The position numbers were made by a program, and so were the translations under genes. From NCBI GenBank assembly GCA_029204225.1, contig CM055095.1, positions 47,818,510 to 47,882,509 of the forward strand: a DNA stretch of 64,000 nt. Reading direction: 5' to 3'. The stretch comes from Diphasiastrum complanatum. Its lineage: Eukaryota; Streptophyta; Lycopodiopsida; Lycopodiales; Lycopodiaceae. Position 1 is the stretch's first letter; each line of letters starts with the position of its first letter. Below are positions 21,951-42,839 of this stretch, piece after piece. The notes beneath the pieces were generated by a model, which saw only the letters and a list, made by a program, of their open reading frames with translations, was not told the origin of the DNA and made no database searches.

Positions 21951-23424
21951 AAGCCAATGGTCGTTGACGTGTGGTCAAAATATGTGTGTGTGTGTAGCTC
22001 CAATATAGCTCTCCTATGCACCCCATTAAATATCAAGAGTAGTATAACCAATCTTAAATCTTGGTTTTGAGAGGTATTATTGGTTTCAGTTTGAAGAAAC
22101 ACTTTTCAGGGTGGAGACAAAGCAACGTCTCTTTGTGTTTTCTCAGGCTCTTCCAATATTGAGAAAACAAATTTTTAAATTTCCACCTTGTACAACCATA
22201 TTACCGTAAATCTAAAGCATTCTTGACTTTTTCAATCTATCAAACAATTTGATAGTCTAGACTTTTGCTTAGGATCTCAAAAAACACAAAAGGTAGCATT
22301 CAGAAGGTACAATTATCTTTCTCATTGACGATTCATACTTTTGTGATACTATTGCCATAGTATTGGTGTTTTATCTTATGTGAGATTTAAAGGTTGCCCT
22401 TTTTGGCCATAAATAGACGAATGAGATGTCCCTACATAGACCTGTATAGCCATGAGCCTTTCCCAAGTTGAGTCTTTGCCATTTTGTGTGTCTAATATGG
22501 TTACGAATGGGCTATGGGATGTGGATGCATATTGGAATCATGCCTCCTCCTCCCCATGCATACATCTCACTCACTATTTGGTAAAGCCTTTTAGTTTTTT
22601 CTTAGAAATCCTATTTTTTGAGGAGTTCATCCACTTTTCACTGGAGACCTACCATTGAATGTCAGTTTTTACAAAGAAATCTTTGAGTTTATGATGTAAA
22701 AAATTTGTCAAATTTGCATACATTTTTAGTTTATGCCTATTTTTCCTAATATTAAATTCTCACCCTACTCTGGCCTGCTCTTTAATACAATCCAATTCAA
22801 ATCAATTTTTTGAGTGGGCCCCCTCCTTACACCTACCCCACTCTCTCCATGTGGTGGCTCCCTCACCAACGAATTTTGAATTTTGTATTTTACCTCGCAT
22901 GATGATGCATCTGTCTAGGCATATGAGTGGAGCCAGAGTAAACTGCCATGCTTATGAGTGGATCTGCCCTCCTTACAGTTGTGCTCCCCTCTTGCTTACA
23001 ACTGCCCCACTCTCTCGATGAGTTGGAAAAACCAAAAGGCCCAATCCATCCTCACCCCTATTTCTTTAGGTATCATAAACTGCCCAAGGAGTTTCTTCAA
23101 TCCATGCTACTTCCATCGTGCCCATCTCCATGCATACTTCCAAGGACATTACGCTCATTCCAATGTTATTCCAAGAGATTTTTAGTTAACTATCAATTGT
23201 TTTTGTACATATCTATCTCCAGCGCACCCCCTTCATCAGCCTCCATCGCTACTTGAGAGAGCACTCCATCGCTAATCTGCCAATAACTTTTGTAACTTTT
23301 GAAATTTTGGGTTGTCGTCAATATTTTGTGTGACGGCAGATTCAGAGAGAGAAAGAATGGGGATGAAAACCCTAAAAAAATAATTCTTAATCTCAGAGCT
23401 CTGCCTTAGGACCCCTCTCTAGGC

Positions 23425-23426
<2 letters not shown>
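21951..23426. other. No recognisable gene; two similar pyrimidine-rich segments
   Basis: Mostly AT-rich sequence. CCCCACTCTCTC occurs at about 22838 and 23003, each after a CTCCTTAC segment, suggesting a small local duplication. Open frames around 22948-23256 are pyrimidine-driven and unconvincing. Confidence 0.5.

Positions 23427-23474
<48 letters not shown>
23427..23474. repeat. (GA)n microsatellite, about 48 bp
   Basis: Uninterrupted GA dinucleotides. Confidence 0.95.
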
Positions 23475-23475
<1 letters not shown>

Positions 23476-23858
23476 GCTTACAAAACTGACTTTCTCGGGT
23501 GCCATTGCAATGGCGATAGGAGAATAGACGCACTGCTAGGAAACAAAGTGTAAAAATTTGCATTCCACTTAAGTTCTTCATTAACTGTTAACTATAAGTC
23601 TTAAGTATAATGCTGGAAAATAATCAATGCAAGCTAAAACATTGTGAATCAAAAAAAGAAACTTGGAGCGGTAAGGAATAGTTTCAAGATCGGCTTACTT
23701 CTAGATCTAGAAAATTGATTGACTACTTGTATAACTAATTGCCAACGGTAATTCTTTCCTCAAATGATCTATGCTTCACGTTTCCAGGATTGTGCAAAAT
23801 TGTAGGAGAACCTTATTAAATAACTTTGAGAAAAATTCATCAACTAAATTCTTGGCTC
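23475..23858. other. No recognisable gene
   Basis: AT-rich sequence between the microsatellite and the 25-bp hairpin. Nothing is recognised. Confidence 0.5.
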
Positions 23859-23912
23859 CTAATCTCCACTTTGTACCTGCACTAAAAAGTGCAGGTACAA
23901 AGTGGAGATTAG
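23859..23912. repeat. Perfect 25-bp hairpin with AAAA loop
   Basis: The left arm 23859-23883 (CTAATCTCCACTTTGTACCT to GCACT) is the exact reverse complement of the right arm 23888-23912, separated by AAAA. There is no mismatch. Its origin is unknown; an A-rich run follows the right arm. Confidence 0.9.
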
Positions 23913-24053
23913 AAAAAAAAAATGATGTTATGATTTGAAAAGTAATTCCTCATAATGGAGAGTGTTCTGAACGAAATTTAGAGCAATCTCCCTACATGGT
24001 TGCCTCTTTCCCTTGCATGCTCCATATCACCTCCTTTTTCGCCCATGCCCACC

Positions 24054-24790
24054 CTAGTATCCATCCATCCAGGTGATCTGAAAGAAGTTAGGAAAGAGGT
24101 GGCCAAGTATAAAGTTGGGGCGCCTGCTCGTATAGGGCTCGTTGATTCGATTGATGTGCTTGTCCCTAGACCCTGCAAAGCTTCGCTCCTCTGTTGATTC
24201 TCTAAAGAAAATGCTCTGATTGTCGAACTTACCAGAAAATTGCCCACCATGAAATTCGTGATCTTTACCAGTAAGGTGAGAATCAACAGGAGTGAGCTTA
24301 AGTAATCTGGGCGCTGCAATTCTATTTCCCATTCTTCTAGTAAAACCAGTCTTGAACCAGTCTTGGTCTTGTCATCCTTGTCTTTGAAAACAGTCCTGAT
24401 AAGAATCATGTAATTATCAGTAGTACCTAGAATCCATTTGCCATCAAAAGTGACATCCATATTTTTGATCGGAGAGCCCAACCCTGGAAACACTGTCTTC
24501 GCTTGTTCTTGCATGGTAGATGTGCTGCAGAGACGGATCTTCTCATCTTTAGAGCCAACAATAACGGCTCCATTCCCAGTTGAAGCAAAGCATTGGAAAT
24601 TTGTGGCTCTGGAAAATTGATGGAAGTCTACCCAATTCAGAATTGGACTTGCCAGCTGCTGGACTATACCATGGCGATCCCTCCCATCTGCACAGCCGAC
24701 TATCATCTAGTCCCAAGAAAGTGGAATTCGATGCTGCAAGGAAGCCTTTGCAGTTTGTGATGGAAGCTCCCCATCCTATCAAGGGTTTAC
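24054..24790 (-). pseudogene. VID27/CYPRO4-like WD-type protein, broken fragment
   Basis: The minus strand encodes the middle of the plant VID27 (CYPRO4) family, proteins with a C-terminal beta-propeller. Blocks appear in order but in different frames: [17 protein letters not shown] (about 24740-24690), [18 protein letters not shown] and [20 protein letters not shown], then [19 protein letters not shown] to about 24350. [20 protein letters not shown] and [12 protein letters not shown] follow, to about 24220. At least two frameshifts are needed, and both the N-terminal domain and the end of the propeller are missing. The product would be non-functional. It could be a retrocopy or a gene fragment carried by rearrangement; no poly-A tail is evident. 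Confidence 0.82.
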
Positions 24791-24941
24791 TTTTGTGGGT
24801 ATTTTTGCAAGGTCATGTCTCTTTCTCGGTTTCTTCAAGATTTCACTTCAACAGTTCACCTTTTGCTTCCGTCGTGCAATGGCTCGATCCTTTGCATACT
24901 GCGAGCGGAAGGCTGCCATATGTATTCACTCAATGCTAGGT

Positions 24942-25036
24942 GATCCATGCACGCTTGATATTCCCTTACCAAGATACACCGGCGCGATCCATGCACGCTC
25001 AATATTCCCTTGCCAAGATACACCGGCAGCAAGGAT
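24942..25036. repeat. 44-bp tandem duplication
   Basis: GATCCATGCACGCT...CCAAGATACACCGGC occurs at 24942 and again at 24986 with a few differences. The pair is bracketed by AGGTGATCC (about 24938) and GGATCACCT (about 25031), a short inverted repeat. Confidence 0.75.
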
Positions 25037-25342
25037 CACCTGTTCTGCCAACATCAATCTTCCAAGGGATATTTGCGTGCTAATGCGAGCACCTCAGTAA
25101 AAATCTCAAAACCTCAGAGACTCATATCTCAAATTTCCAACAACAGAAAAATTTGTGATGGAACATACAATTTGAATTTGGAGTGGGCCCATTAGATGCA
25201 TGCATGGAGAGGAGGGCCATGCATCCTTTTCCCCATACATGCACCCTCTTCCTCAAGTTTTTTAGTTAGAAAAAGCTCATACATGGGTGAGGGGAGGAGC
25301 ATGCATGGTGCACCCATAAGCATGCGCAAAACTATACATAAG

Positions 25343-25382
<40 letters not shown>

Positions 25383-25573
25383 TAGGTCCCGCGATACCAG
25401 GTCCCGTGGATCCCGGTAACGCGGTACCATATCGGTTGACGGTACCAAATTTTTTTTTTTTGCGAAAATAACACGGGATTTTTTTTTTTTATATTATGGT
25501 ACCGCCTTGGTACCGCGGATCCCAGGGCGGTACCGTACCAACGGTACCATACCAACGGTACCACGGGATACTA

Positions 25574-25606
<33 letters not shown>
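25343..25606. repeat. (TA)n tract split by a GGTACC-rich 193-bp insert
   Basis: (TA)n runs occupy about 25343-25381 and 25575-25606. Between them lies a GC-rich segment with seven GGTACC palindromes (25422, 25441, 25498, 25509, 25529, 25543, 25557) and two T-runs of about 11. Its ends are imperfect inverted repeats: ATCATAGGTCCCGCGATACC at left, and at right the reverse complement of ATCATAGTATCCCGTGGTACC-like sequence. This looks like a MITE that targeted TA repeats. Confidence 0.65.
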
Positions 25607-25608
<2 letters not shown>

Positions 25609-26470
25609 AATAATTCATTTTTCAGCATCATATAACACAATTGAGATTCAATGAATTTCTTGCTTTCAAATGCTAGTGGACTATCAATTTGTGATAGAAT
25701 TGCTCCAATTAAAGTATCACTTGCATCGATTCTAATGACATAAATTTGATCTGGATCTACAATTTGTAATATGGGAGCCAAAACAATCAGGGCTTTAAGT
25801 TTCTCAAAGCACTAATTCAGTTTCTTATTTCATACAACAGGTGGACTAGGTTGATTCTTTTTTGTTTTTGTTTTGTTAACAACACTTTTTGTTACATTAT
25901 TGAGCGATGCCGGTGCCACCACCTTAGCATAATCCTCAAAAAATCTTCGAAAAAAACTCACAAACCCAAGAGACGATTTAACTTGCTTAACAATTTGCAG
26001 AATCAGCCAATCTACGCCTATCTTGATTTTATCCTCATCAATCTTGATAACACAACTAGTGATCTTATGACCTAAGTAAACCAGCTCTTGCTTGAATAAT
26101 TCACATTTGAATTCCTTAGCGTAGAGTAACTTCTGTCACAGTTTCATCAAGACAATTTTGATATGTTTTATGTGTTCCTTGAAGGTCTTACTGTAGATGG
26201 GAATATCATTTAGAAATAATATCACAAACTTCCCCAAATATGAATGAAATAAAGTATTCATCATTTGCTGGAATGTTGTTGGAGCATCCATTAACCCAAA
26301 TGGCAACATTAAGAGCTCGTAATGTCCAAATCTCGTATGAAATCTAGTTTTTCGCACATCTTATCACTTGATTCTTATATGATGATACAATGTTCTAAGA
26401 TCAAGCCTAGTGAAGTATTTAGCCCCACCTAAGCAATCTATCATTTGCCAGGGCTTGGCATTTTGCGAGT
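25607..26470 (-). pseudogene. Ty3/gypsy pol fragment: reverse transcriptase and RNase H
   Basis: In minus-strand order, near 26460-26390 is an RT start (GGAKYFTRLDLR-like, with stops). At 26357-26136 is TRFGHYELLMLPFGLMDAPTT, then YLGKFVILFLNDIPIYSKT. The YxDD catalytic pair reads FLND, so one aspartate is lost. At 25781-25610 is the RNase H start (YVIRIDASDTLIGAILSQ, SPLAFESKKF). The region between carries stops and frame changes. This is a dead gypsy pol; integrase is absent and the left side ends in a (TA)n tract. Confidence 0.82.
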
Positions 26471-26523
26471 AAATCTTTTGTGAGTTTTGCAAGTTTCTCT
26501 CGTGTCATGAGTCAATAAAAAGA

Positions 26524-26915
26524 TAGCACATGGTGTGCTACCTTTTTATGCCACTACTTGGCACATAGTTAAAAATCCCATAATGAAATCCCAAAATAAG
26601 TTAAAAACATTTTCAGCCTCGTGCTTAAAAAAAAGTTTTTTTTTTTGATTGAATCACTTGGCACGTTGACGTGCTAGGTGATTCAGCCATAATTTTTTTG
26701 TTTTTGGTAACCCACCACCATAGCACGTCGGAGTGCTATGGTGGTGGACTGCTAGGGCCAATTTTTTTTTTTTCTGGCTGAATCACGTACTAGCATGCCG
26801 GCGTGCCAAGTGATTCAGTCAACAAAAAAAATTAACACTTAGCACGTCGGTGTGCTATCTTTGAAGGTTTAAATTTTTTTTTTCTAGCTATTTCACTTAG
26901 CATGTCGACGTGCTA
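26524..26915. repeat. Cluster of six related palindromes spaced by T-runs
   Basis: Variants of TAGCACGTCGNNGTGCTA occur at 26524-26540, 26659-26676, 26721-26738, about 26791-26808, 26840-26857 and 26898-26915. Several extend outward: 26712-26747 has a perfect 15-bp stem (CCACCACCATAGCAC with GTGCTATGGTGGTGG), and two are flanked by GAATCAC/GTGATTC arms. Long A or T runs separate the units. No coding potential. Confidence 0.8.
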
Positions 26916-27587
26916 TGTTTGAAGACTGCAAAAAATATGCTGAAATAATGTTTTAACTCAAAATTTGGATCTCAAATGTGTCAAAATACCTTTTCTATCT
27001 TATAATTTGAACTTTTCAACCTATTAAACATGTAATGTATCTCACAAGATTATGATTTAATATCTTAAAAGTGGATAGTTTTTTCATGATGATGATGGTT
27101 TGATACTTGAATTGCCATGTAGATTACACAATTTGGTACTTGCATTATCACATAGACTATACAACTTGTTTTACATGATAAAGTTGAATGGTTGGGAATG
27201 ATTTACATGGTACAGTAGTGGCCCATGCTGTGGCATCCAAGCCTTTTAAAATGAGTAGCTAATTTTAATACGTGACCAAAAAGAAAAAAAGAAAAGTGGA
27301 CACAATACCATAAATGAAAGATGTGCTAGACTATCTTGCTTATTTGATCCAAAAATTCTAGAAAAAGCTTGCCAATCCCATCTATTTGAGATCTAGTCAT
27401 CTTTTTGAGGTCATAGCCACATTGTTTCATACAATTGTATTGTATTTAAGTGATTTGTGGATTCTTTAAGTGTTTCACACGTGCCAAAGATAGTTTGACC
27501 CAAACTTTACCTATACTCCATCATTTGATGAGAGTTTGATCTAGTTTGAGAGAGATTGGTAGAGCTAGTGAGATCCATCTCACATTT
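26916..27587. other. No recognisable gene
   Basis: AT-rich sequence between the palindrome cluster and the gypsy LTR. Nothing is recognised. Confidence 0.5.
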
Positions 27588-28190
27588 TGTTGCAAGATCT
27601 TGCATAGGAGTTGGTACACCTGTAAGGATCACCATATAAAGATCTGACTAGATCCTGTTGCAAAACAACCAAAAGGACACCTGTGGAGCAAAACCACCCA
27701 TCCAAACCTAAATCCCTCCTGGAGTTTCCTCCTGGACCTAGCCCCCAAGCCATAGTGAAGAACCTAAGAGAGAGGAGGAGAAACAGGCTCAAGAAACTGA
27801 ATTTCCAATAGGAGGATGGGCGAGTTTCCAATAGACATATTCTCCTCATGAGAGGAGAGAATATTTTTCTAGGATCCCCATGCAACCTATATTGAGCTAT
27901 TGACCTCCTATTCTTGCATTAAAGCAATCATTCACTATGCATGTGCTCCTATGTCCAACTATAGATCTGGGCCCTCATATGATTATTAATTACTTTACAG
28001 GACAAGCCCAGAATGACGAGGCATAACCAATAACCATATACATCTGTAGTGACCGGCTATCCACGTCAAAAATTATTCCGATTCTTTTATATAGGACGTG
28101 GATGTAACATTCTTCCCCCCTTAAACTAGTTCTGTCCTCAGAACGAGTACCTAGGAAAAATCCAATTTGTATGCTTTTAACTCTTCCCAT
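27588..28190 (-). mobile_element. Ty3/gypsy 3' end: end of pol, polypurine tract and LTR
   Basis: On the minus strand, a pol-end-like sequence (TRSEDRTSLRG, 28160-28120) is followed by a purine tract (AAGGGGGGAAGAA, + strand 28110-28122). TGTTACATCCACGTCC then starts an LTR at 28109. A TATA box (CCTATATAAAAG) lies about 15 bp inside. The outer LTR boundary is set tentatively at 27588 (TGTTGCA). The remainder of pol is not readable to the right. It could belong to the same element as the RT at 25.6-26.5 kb, but orientation and order do not prove it. Confidence 0.62.
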
Positions 28191-36301
<8,111 letters not shown>

Positions 36302-36325
36302 TGTGTGATTGTGAGATTTCAAACC

Positions 36326-37809
36326 ATGGAGTTTGGAATGCATTGCACATTCATTTATTTGATCATACTCACAAACCTAGTCCTTATAAATGCACATGAA
36401 GCTGACTCCTCCAAAACAGATGTCGTGACGAAGAGACACATGGAAGAATTTTTTCTTCAGGTACAAGAGAAAATGCAGCCTATGGATCAACCAATTTCAG
36501 TGAATACGATAGGCTTTCATCCAAATCCTCTATCAAGCATTCAAAATTCTTCAAGTGGTCAACAAAACATGGTGATACAGGTAGACAAAGGAGGAAAAGG
36601 ACACTATAGAACAGTGCAAGAAGCGGTAGATTCAGTGCCTTGTTGGAATACACAACGCATCGTGATAGTGATACACACTGGACTATATAGGTGAGTCATG
36701 AATTTTTACTGATTTATAACAAGATGTACTATTCTTATTGGAGCTCATGTAGGAATAATAGAAAGCCTACTTGAAATAAAAACAAAAACATCATAAAAAT
36801 ACAATGTGTCAACATGTAAGATTGCTAGTTAGTGTATTAGCATGTTTTATTGAGATCGTGAACATGATCATGTGAGGTAGAGAAAAGGTGACAGTCCCAT
36901 ACAACAAGCCGTTCATCACTTTCAAAGGGTCAGGGAGAGGAGGCACAATCATATCATGGGGTGACACCGCTAATATCGCTGGAGGTACCTATGAGAGTAC
37001 ATCTGTTGCTATTGACGCAGACTATTTTATAGCCAAGGGCATGACATTTACGGTGAGATCAAGTTTACATCACTAAAGAGAGTAATGAGGTGGAAAATGT
37101 TACTACAATTTACAAGAAATGACTTAACTTAAAACACATTCACATGAAAGTTTTGAATCGATTTTTCTTGCTTGTTTTTCATTTTATCATAATGCAATAA
37201 ATGTGGTAGAGATTCTCACCACAATCATGATATCTATGTTTTAGAATACTGCACCCATCCCATCCCCAGGTGCAATCGGCAAACAAGCTGTTGCACTTCG
37301 CGTAAATGGCAACAAAGCTGCGTTTTACAATTGCCAAATTCTTGGTGCACAAGACACATTGTTTGATGCAGCTGGACTTCATCTCTTCAAAAATTGCTTC
37401 ATTCAAGGAACGATAGACTTCATCTTTGGAAATGGGCAATCTCTCTATCTGGTATTAGCAATAGTTTCTTTTCATATTTGACTTTAAGACACTATGTGAA
37501 AGTTGTGATTTCAACATTTTTTGATCTATGCATTAATTTAGACTTTTGACAACTTCAAACATGCATGTTACAGGGGTGTATTTTGAACTCAATAGCAAGC
37601 ACCTATGGATCCATCGCAGCACAAAACAGGCAAGAGCCACAAGAAAGTACTGGCTTCTCTTTCGTCAACTGTAAGATAACTGGAACAGGGCTATTGTATT
37701 TGGGACGAGCCATGGGTCCCTACTCCCGTATTGTCTTCTCTAACACCTACATTGACAATATCATTGCTCCCGACGGATGGAACGATTGGTTTGATGCTCA
37801 AAGAGAGAA

Positions 37810-37901
<92 letters not shown>

Positions 37902-38701
37902 CCATAATTTAATTTTGCACACTAGACATGACTTCCTAAATAACATCCATTTTGTATTTTTCGTTGCTATAAATGATTATTGCTTCAATGTCTTAAAAAA
38001 TAAGGAGAACTCCACTATGTAAGCTGCTTCTATTATGAATTGGTGGATTTTTGCAACTATATCTCCTCTGGAGTTTTTTAGCTTGCTATCAGTGAAGTTT
38101 GTCTATAGGCCCCTCCAATGCTTCCCTTTTTCTTATAATTTTGATTAACTAGCACAAATATTTTTCTATTTAAGGAAAATCTTTGTATATATTACAAGAA
38201 AGTTGTTGAATGTAGTCTTTGAAATTTCAACAATTAGCATAACTCTAGCATATTCCTTCTGGAAATGATGTGGCAATTGATGCTACGATATTCTGAAAAA
38301 TGATTGGATTGATTTGATTAGAATCGTTCTAGATGAGAGGTGAACTAATAGTTTGTGTAGTTGGTCTATGCTGTTTGAATCAATATGTAATCTGCAATTA
38401 TTATTTTTGGACATTCTTGAGATCAGATAATCATACCAAAAATGCTACACCTCTCTTTTACAATATAGCTTTTCTTCTAGTTCATGTATACTACTCTCAG
38501 ATGACTAACCATGTCGTTTTCCTCTTCATGAATGTCATTATGGAAAATTTCAGGACTGTGTTTTATGGACAATACAAATGCTCAGGTCCAGGATCAAACA
38601 CACAGGACTGGGTTCCATGGTCGCACGTCCTCTCTAATGATGAAGCTCAACAATATCAATCTCTCAACTTCATAGATGGAACAGAGTGGCTCAAGGTTTA
38701 A
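36326..38701 (+). CDS. Pectinesterase (pectin methylesterase, no PMEI prodomain)
   Basis: The enzyme removes methyl esters from cell-wall homogalacturonan. Exons are 36326-36690, 36881-37052, 37245-37451, 37574-37809 and 38554-38701, all GT-AG and in phase, giving 375 residues. ATG 36326 sits in CCATGG and starts a signal peptide ([13 protein letters not shown]). Family landmarks are [30 protein letters not shown]193 (KQAVALR) and GAQDTLFD (acid/base D216). GTIDFIFGN (nucleophile D237) and [10 protein letters not shown] (R293) follow, then WNDWFD. The length and lack of an inhibitor domain fit the secreted pollen/PPME-like subgroup. Oddity: the Trp two residues after the LGR arginine is Met (M295). 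The fourth intron opens inside a (CT)n tract, with donor GTACTC at 37810. Nothing breaks the frame. Confidence 0.93.
37813..37898 (+). repeat. (CT)n microsatellite at the start of pectinesterase intron 4
   Basis: An 86-bp CT run begins three bases after the 5' splice site at 37810. The transcript would carry a long (CU)n directly downstream of the donor, a pyrimidine tract normally found near acceptors. Across the 36.3-kb GA repeat this RNA segment could pair with GA sequence. Confidence 0.95.
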
Positions 38702-40518
<1,817 letters not shown>

Positions 40519-40627
40519 GGTAGCGGGCGTGAGCAGGCCGACTGTAGCATGCAACCTTCATGCACCGAGCCGCCCTACGGCGAGGTGCGTTGAAGGCTGC
40601 CTGCTGCATGGTATCAAGCCTGCTACC
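40519..40627. repeat. GC-rich imperfect hairpin, about 109 bp
   Basis: Ends GGTAGCGGGC and GCCTGCTACC are inverted. Inside, GCAACCTTCATGCACC pairs imperfectly with GGTGCGTTGAAGGCTGC around a CTAC loop near 40575. It is isolated in AT-rich sequence, with no coding potential. Possibly a MITE or hairpin RNA source. Confidence 0.6.
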
Positions 40628-40879
40628 AGGCGTAATTAAAGTTTGAGCCTTTCAATTTTGACAAGCAGTAACAATATGGATTTAAACATTTGTGGTCAGA
40701 TCTAGCTAAAAATTGCCATGTGTCTACTATGAGCCCAAACACCAATTACGGCACATACAAAAGCATCATCAATCATCTCACAAAAGTTCAACCCCTAGAT
40801 GGAAAAGAATGGGTATGAACAATGCTTAAATTTGACATTTAGGCTTGTCTTTCATGTTTTATTTCGGCTCCACATAATT

Positions 40880-41330
40880 GTAGCACCCTAGCGCGTCAGG
40901 GTGCGCGAGCCAGGGGCTGGCCAAAAAGGAGCAAGCAGGCGCCGTGACGCCAGGGGGCAGGCAGTGCCCAGGTGGTGCCGGGCAGGGGCACCGGCGCCAG
41001 GCAGGCAGGCAGGCCGGGCAGGCCCAGGTGGTGCCGGGCAGGGGCACCAGCGCCAAGCGGGTGGCTTCGAGCAGGCCCAGGTGGCACCGGGAACCGGGCA
41101 GGTGGCACTGGGCAGCTTCACACCCACCTACACACATGTGAGTAAGCTGGTAAGTTTAGTTATATATAGGCACTGGTTTATCTCAGAGATTTGCTTATGG
41201 GATAAACCCTGGTGGCCGACACGTGGCACCAGGGCAAGCAGTTTAAAAAAAAAAAAAAAAACCTCCCTGCCTGGCCCACCCTGACATGTGTGCAGGGTGC
41301 TAAAAATAAGAGGAGCCGTTTTATTTCCAT
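40880..41330. repeat. GC-rich island with 53-56-bp tandem units
   Basis: CCCAGGTGGTGCCGGGCAGG starts at 40967 and 41023 and, diverged (CCCAGGTGGCACCGGG), at 41076. A CAGGCAGGCAGG run lies at about 41000. A T/A-rich leader and an A17 run at about 41244 flank it. Long Pro/Gly/Ala frames in several phases and on both strands are a composition effect, and I see no gene. Confidence 0.7.
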
Positions 41331-41799
41331 GATGTCTTTCACAATGTTCATGGCCTTCATGTGACATGCTTACATGAAACAACACATAGGGACATGTCAC
41401 ACACCAAATCTCTACTTGAAAAATGTCATAAGCCTAACTTGATTCGAGCTACATCACAACCTACTTTAGGCCTAGTCATGCTTTGACATGTGTACTTGTC
41501 TATTTTGTCTCTAATGCCAAAAATGGTCCTATCACCTAATTACACATAGATAGGTGTCTATAAAACTTCAAGTACACCTAACTCAACATGACTAAAATAG
41601 TTTTGTCTATTTTCCACACGTGTGAGATTTTCTCACAAACAAGAATTGTAAGATAACAAAGCTAGATTTTGCCATGTTTTCATAGTTTAGACGTTCTCTC
41701 CTTGTGTAACTCCCCATGACTTCATACCTAAAATAATGGTTGATTTCCCCCCTTCTTCACATCGGCCAAAATCGACAGGTTTTACCTTAGCCCTCCACT
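41331..41799. other. No recognisable gene
   Basis: AT-rich flank before a decayed copia gag. Nothing is recognised. Confidence 0.5.
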
Positions 41800-42360
41800 T
41801 GAATCTCTTTCCTTTCAAATCCGACTCTATTGGTGATAAAATCCATAACAAAGAGCTTGTCCAATTCATCCTAAATGGATTTGGAGATCAATACTCCAAT
41901 CTTGTTCAAAGTTTTTCCATCTAAGATGACCTTCCATCCAGGGATAAGTTTTATATAGTGTTCTCAAAGCTGAGGAGAAGAGAGTCTAACATGTCAATAA
42001 TATGGTGGGAAATATCCTTGCATGAGAGTGATGAGAAGGAAAACTTCTACAAAAAGAGGGGGTGGAAAGTTCCAACAAGAAACAATGAGGTGACCGTTTA
42101 AAGGGTGAAGAAGGTCAAGAAAACTTCAAGAGAAAGGATAAAAAACACAAGTCCAAGCTCAAATATTTCTAATGCGGCAAAAAGGATCACTTTGCATACA
42201 AATGATTTAAGAAAAACATGCACAAGGGGAAGGCAAGCAAGGTACTCTTGCAAATGAGGAGGAGAAATATGATGAAGAATAATCTTTGATGGCATAGATC
42301 ACATCATCAACGAGCAAAGGCAACTCAAATGAAATTTGGTGACTAGATAATGGGGTAAAT
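41800..42360 (+). pseudogene. Decayed copia gag fragment
   Basis: IGDKIHNKELVQFILNGFG and NLVQSFSI (41830-41924) match the gag of the complete element at 55481-56692 (IGEKIHDGELVQIVLNGLG, NLVQSFAI). Broken homology follows through DEKENFYKK, a lost zinc knuckle near 42180, and SSTSKGNSNE near 42310, with many stops and shifts. Same lineage, non-functional. Confidence 0.75.
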
Positions 42361-42832
42361 GTGAAATTTTAAGACCTAAAAATGATACTAAATTTGGATC
42401 TAGGCCAATAGTAGATGCACACTAATCAAATGTCAAATTTGTAGACAATTCTACACATAGAATCACTAGTTTGATCAAGATCACTGTAACATAACAAGAT
42501 AATCAAAAGCTATTCAACACATGAAGATCTGTGATCCAATTCTATGTTAAAGAGAACCAAAAATAATGAGATAGCATTCACTCCAAGCCTTCCAAAAGTG
42601 GAATAACACTTAGGTTATGCTATTCTAGTGAAATCCTTGTTATTTATAGCTGAGAGTGATGACTATATCTCCTCTCTCTAGAGTGGTTTGCCCTAGCTTA
42701 TCTAAACTTGTCCTAAACTAGTCAATCATAATGGCCAAAATTGCCAAGTAAAGCTAAAAATGAACTTTTGCATGAATGAGTGACTAAGTGAATTTGGACC
42801 CAACTTAAAATTGACCATGTACACTAGTAGAG
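42359..42832 (-). mobile_element. Possible copia 3' LTR
   Basis: Begins TGTGAAATTTTAAGACC and lies directly after the RNase H end of a minus-strand copia fragment, where a 3' LTR belongs. Its start resembles the LTR at 57475 (TGTGAAAGTAC, then AGGACC), suggesting a related family. The right boundary is not defined. Confidence 0.4.
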
Positions 42833-42839
42833 AATAATC

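Noticed and set aside
22948-23256. 102-codon + strand frame
   Set aside because: Pyrimidine-rich composition, overlapping frames in other phases and no recognisable motif.
40859-41284. Pro/Gly/Ala-rich open frames on both strands
   Set aside because: They overlap in several phases within a GC-rich tandem repeat and share no domain, so base composition explains them.
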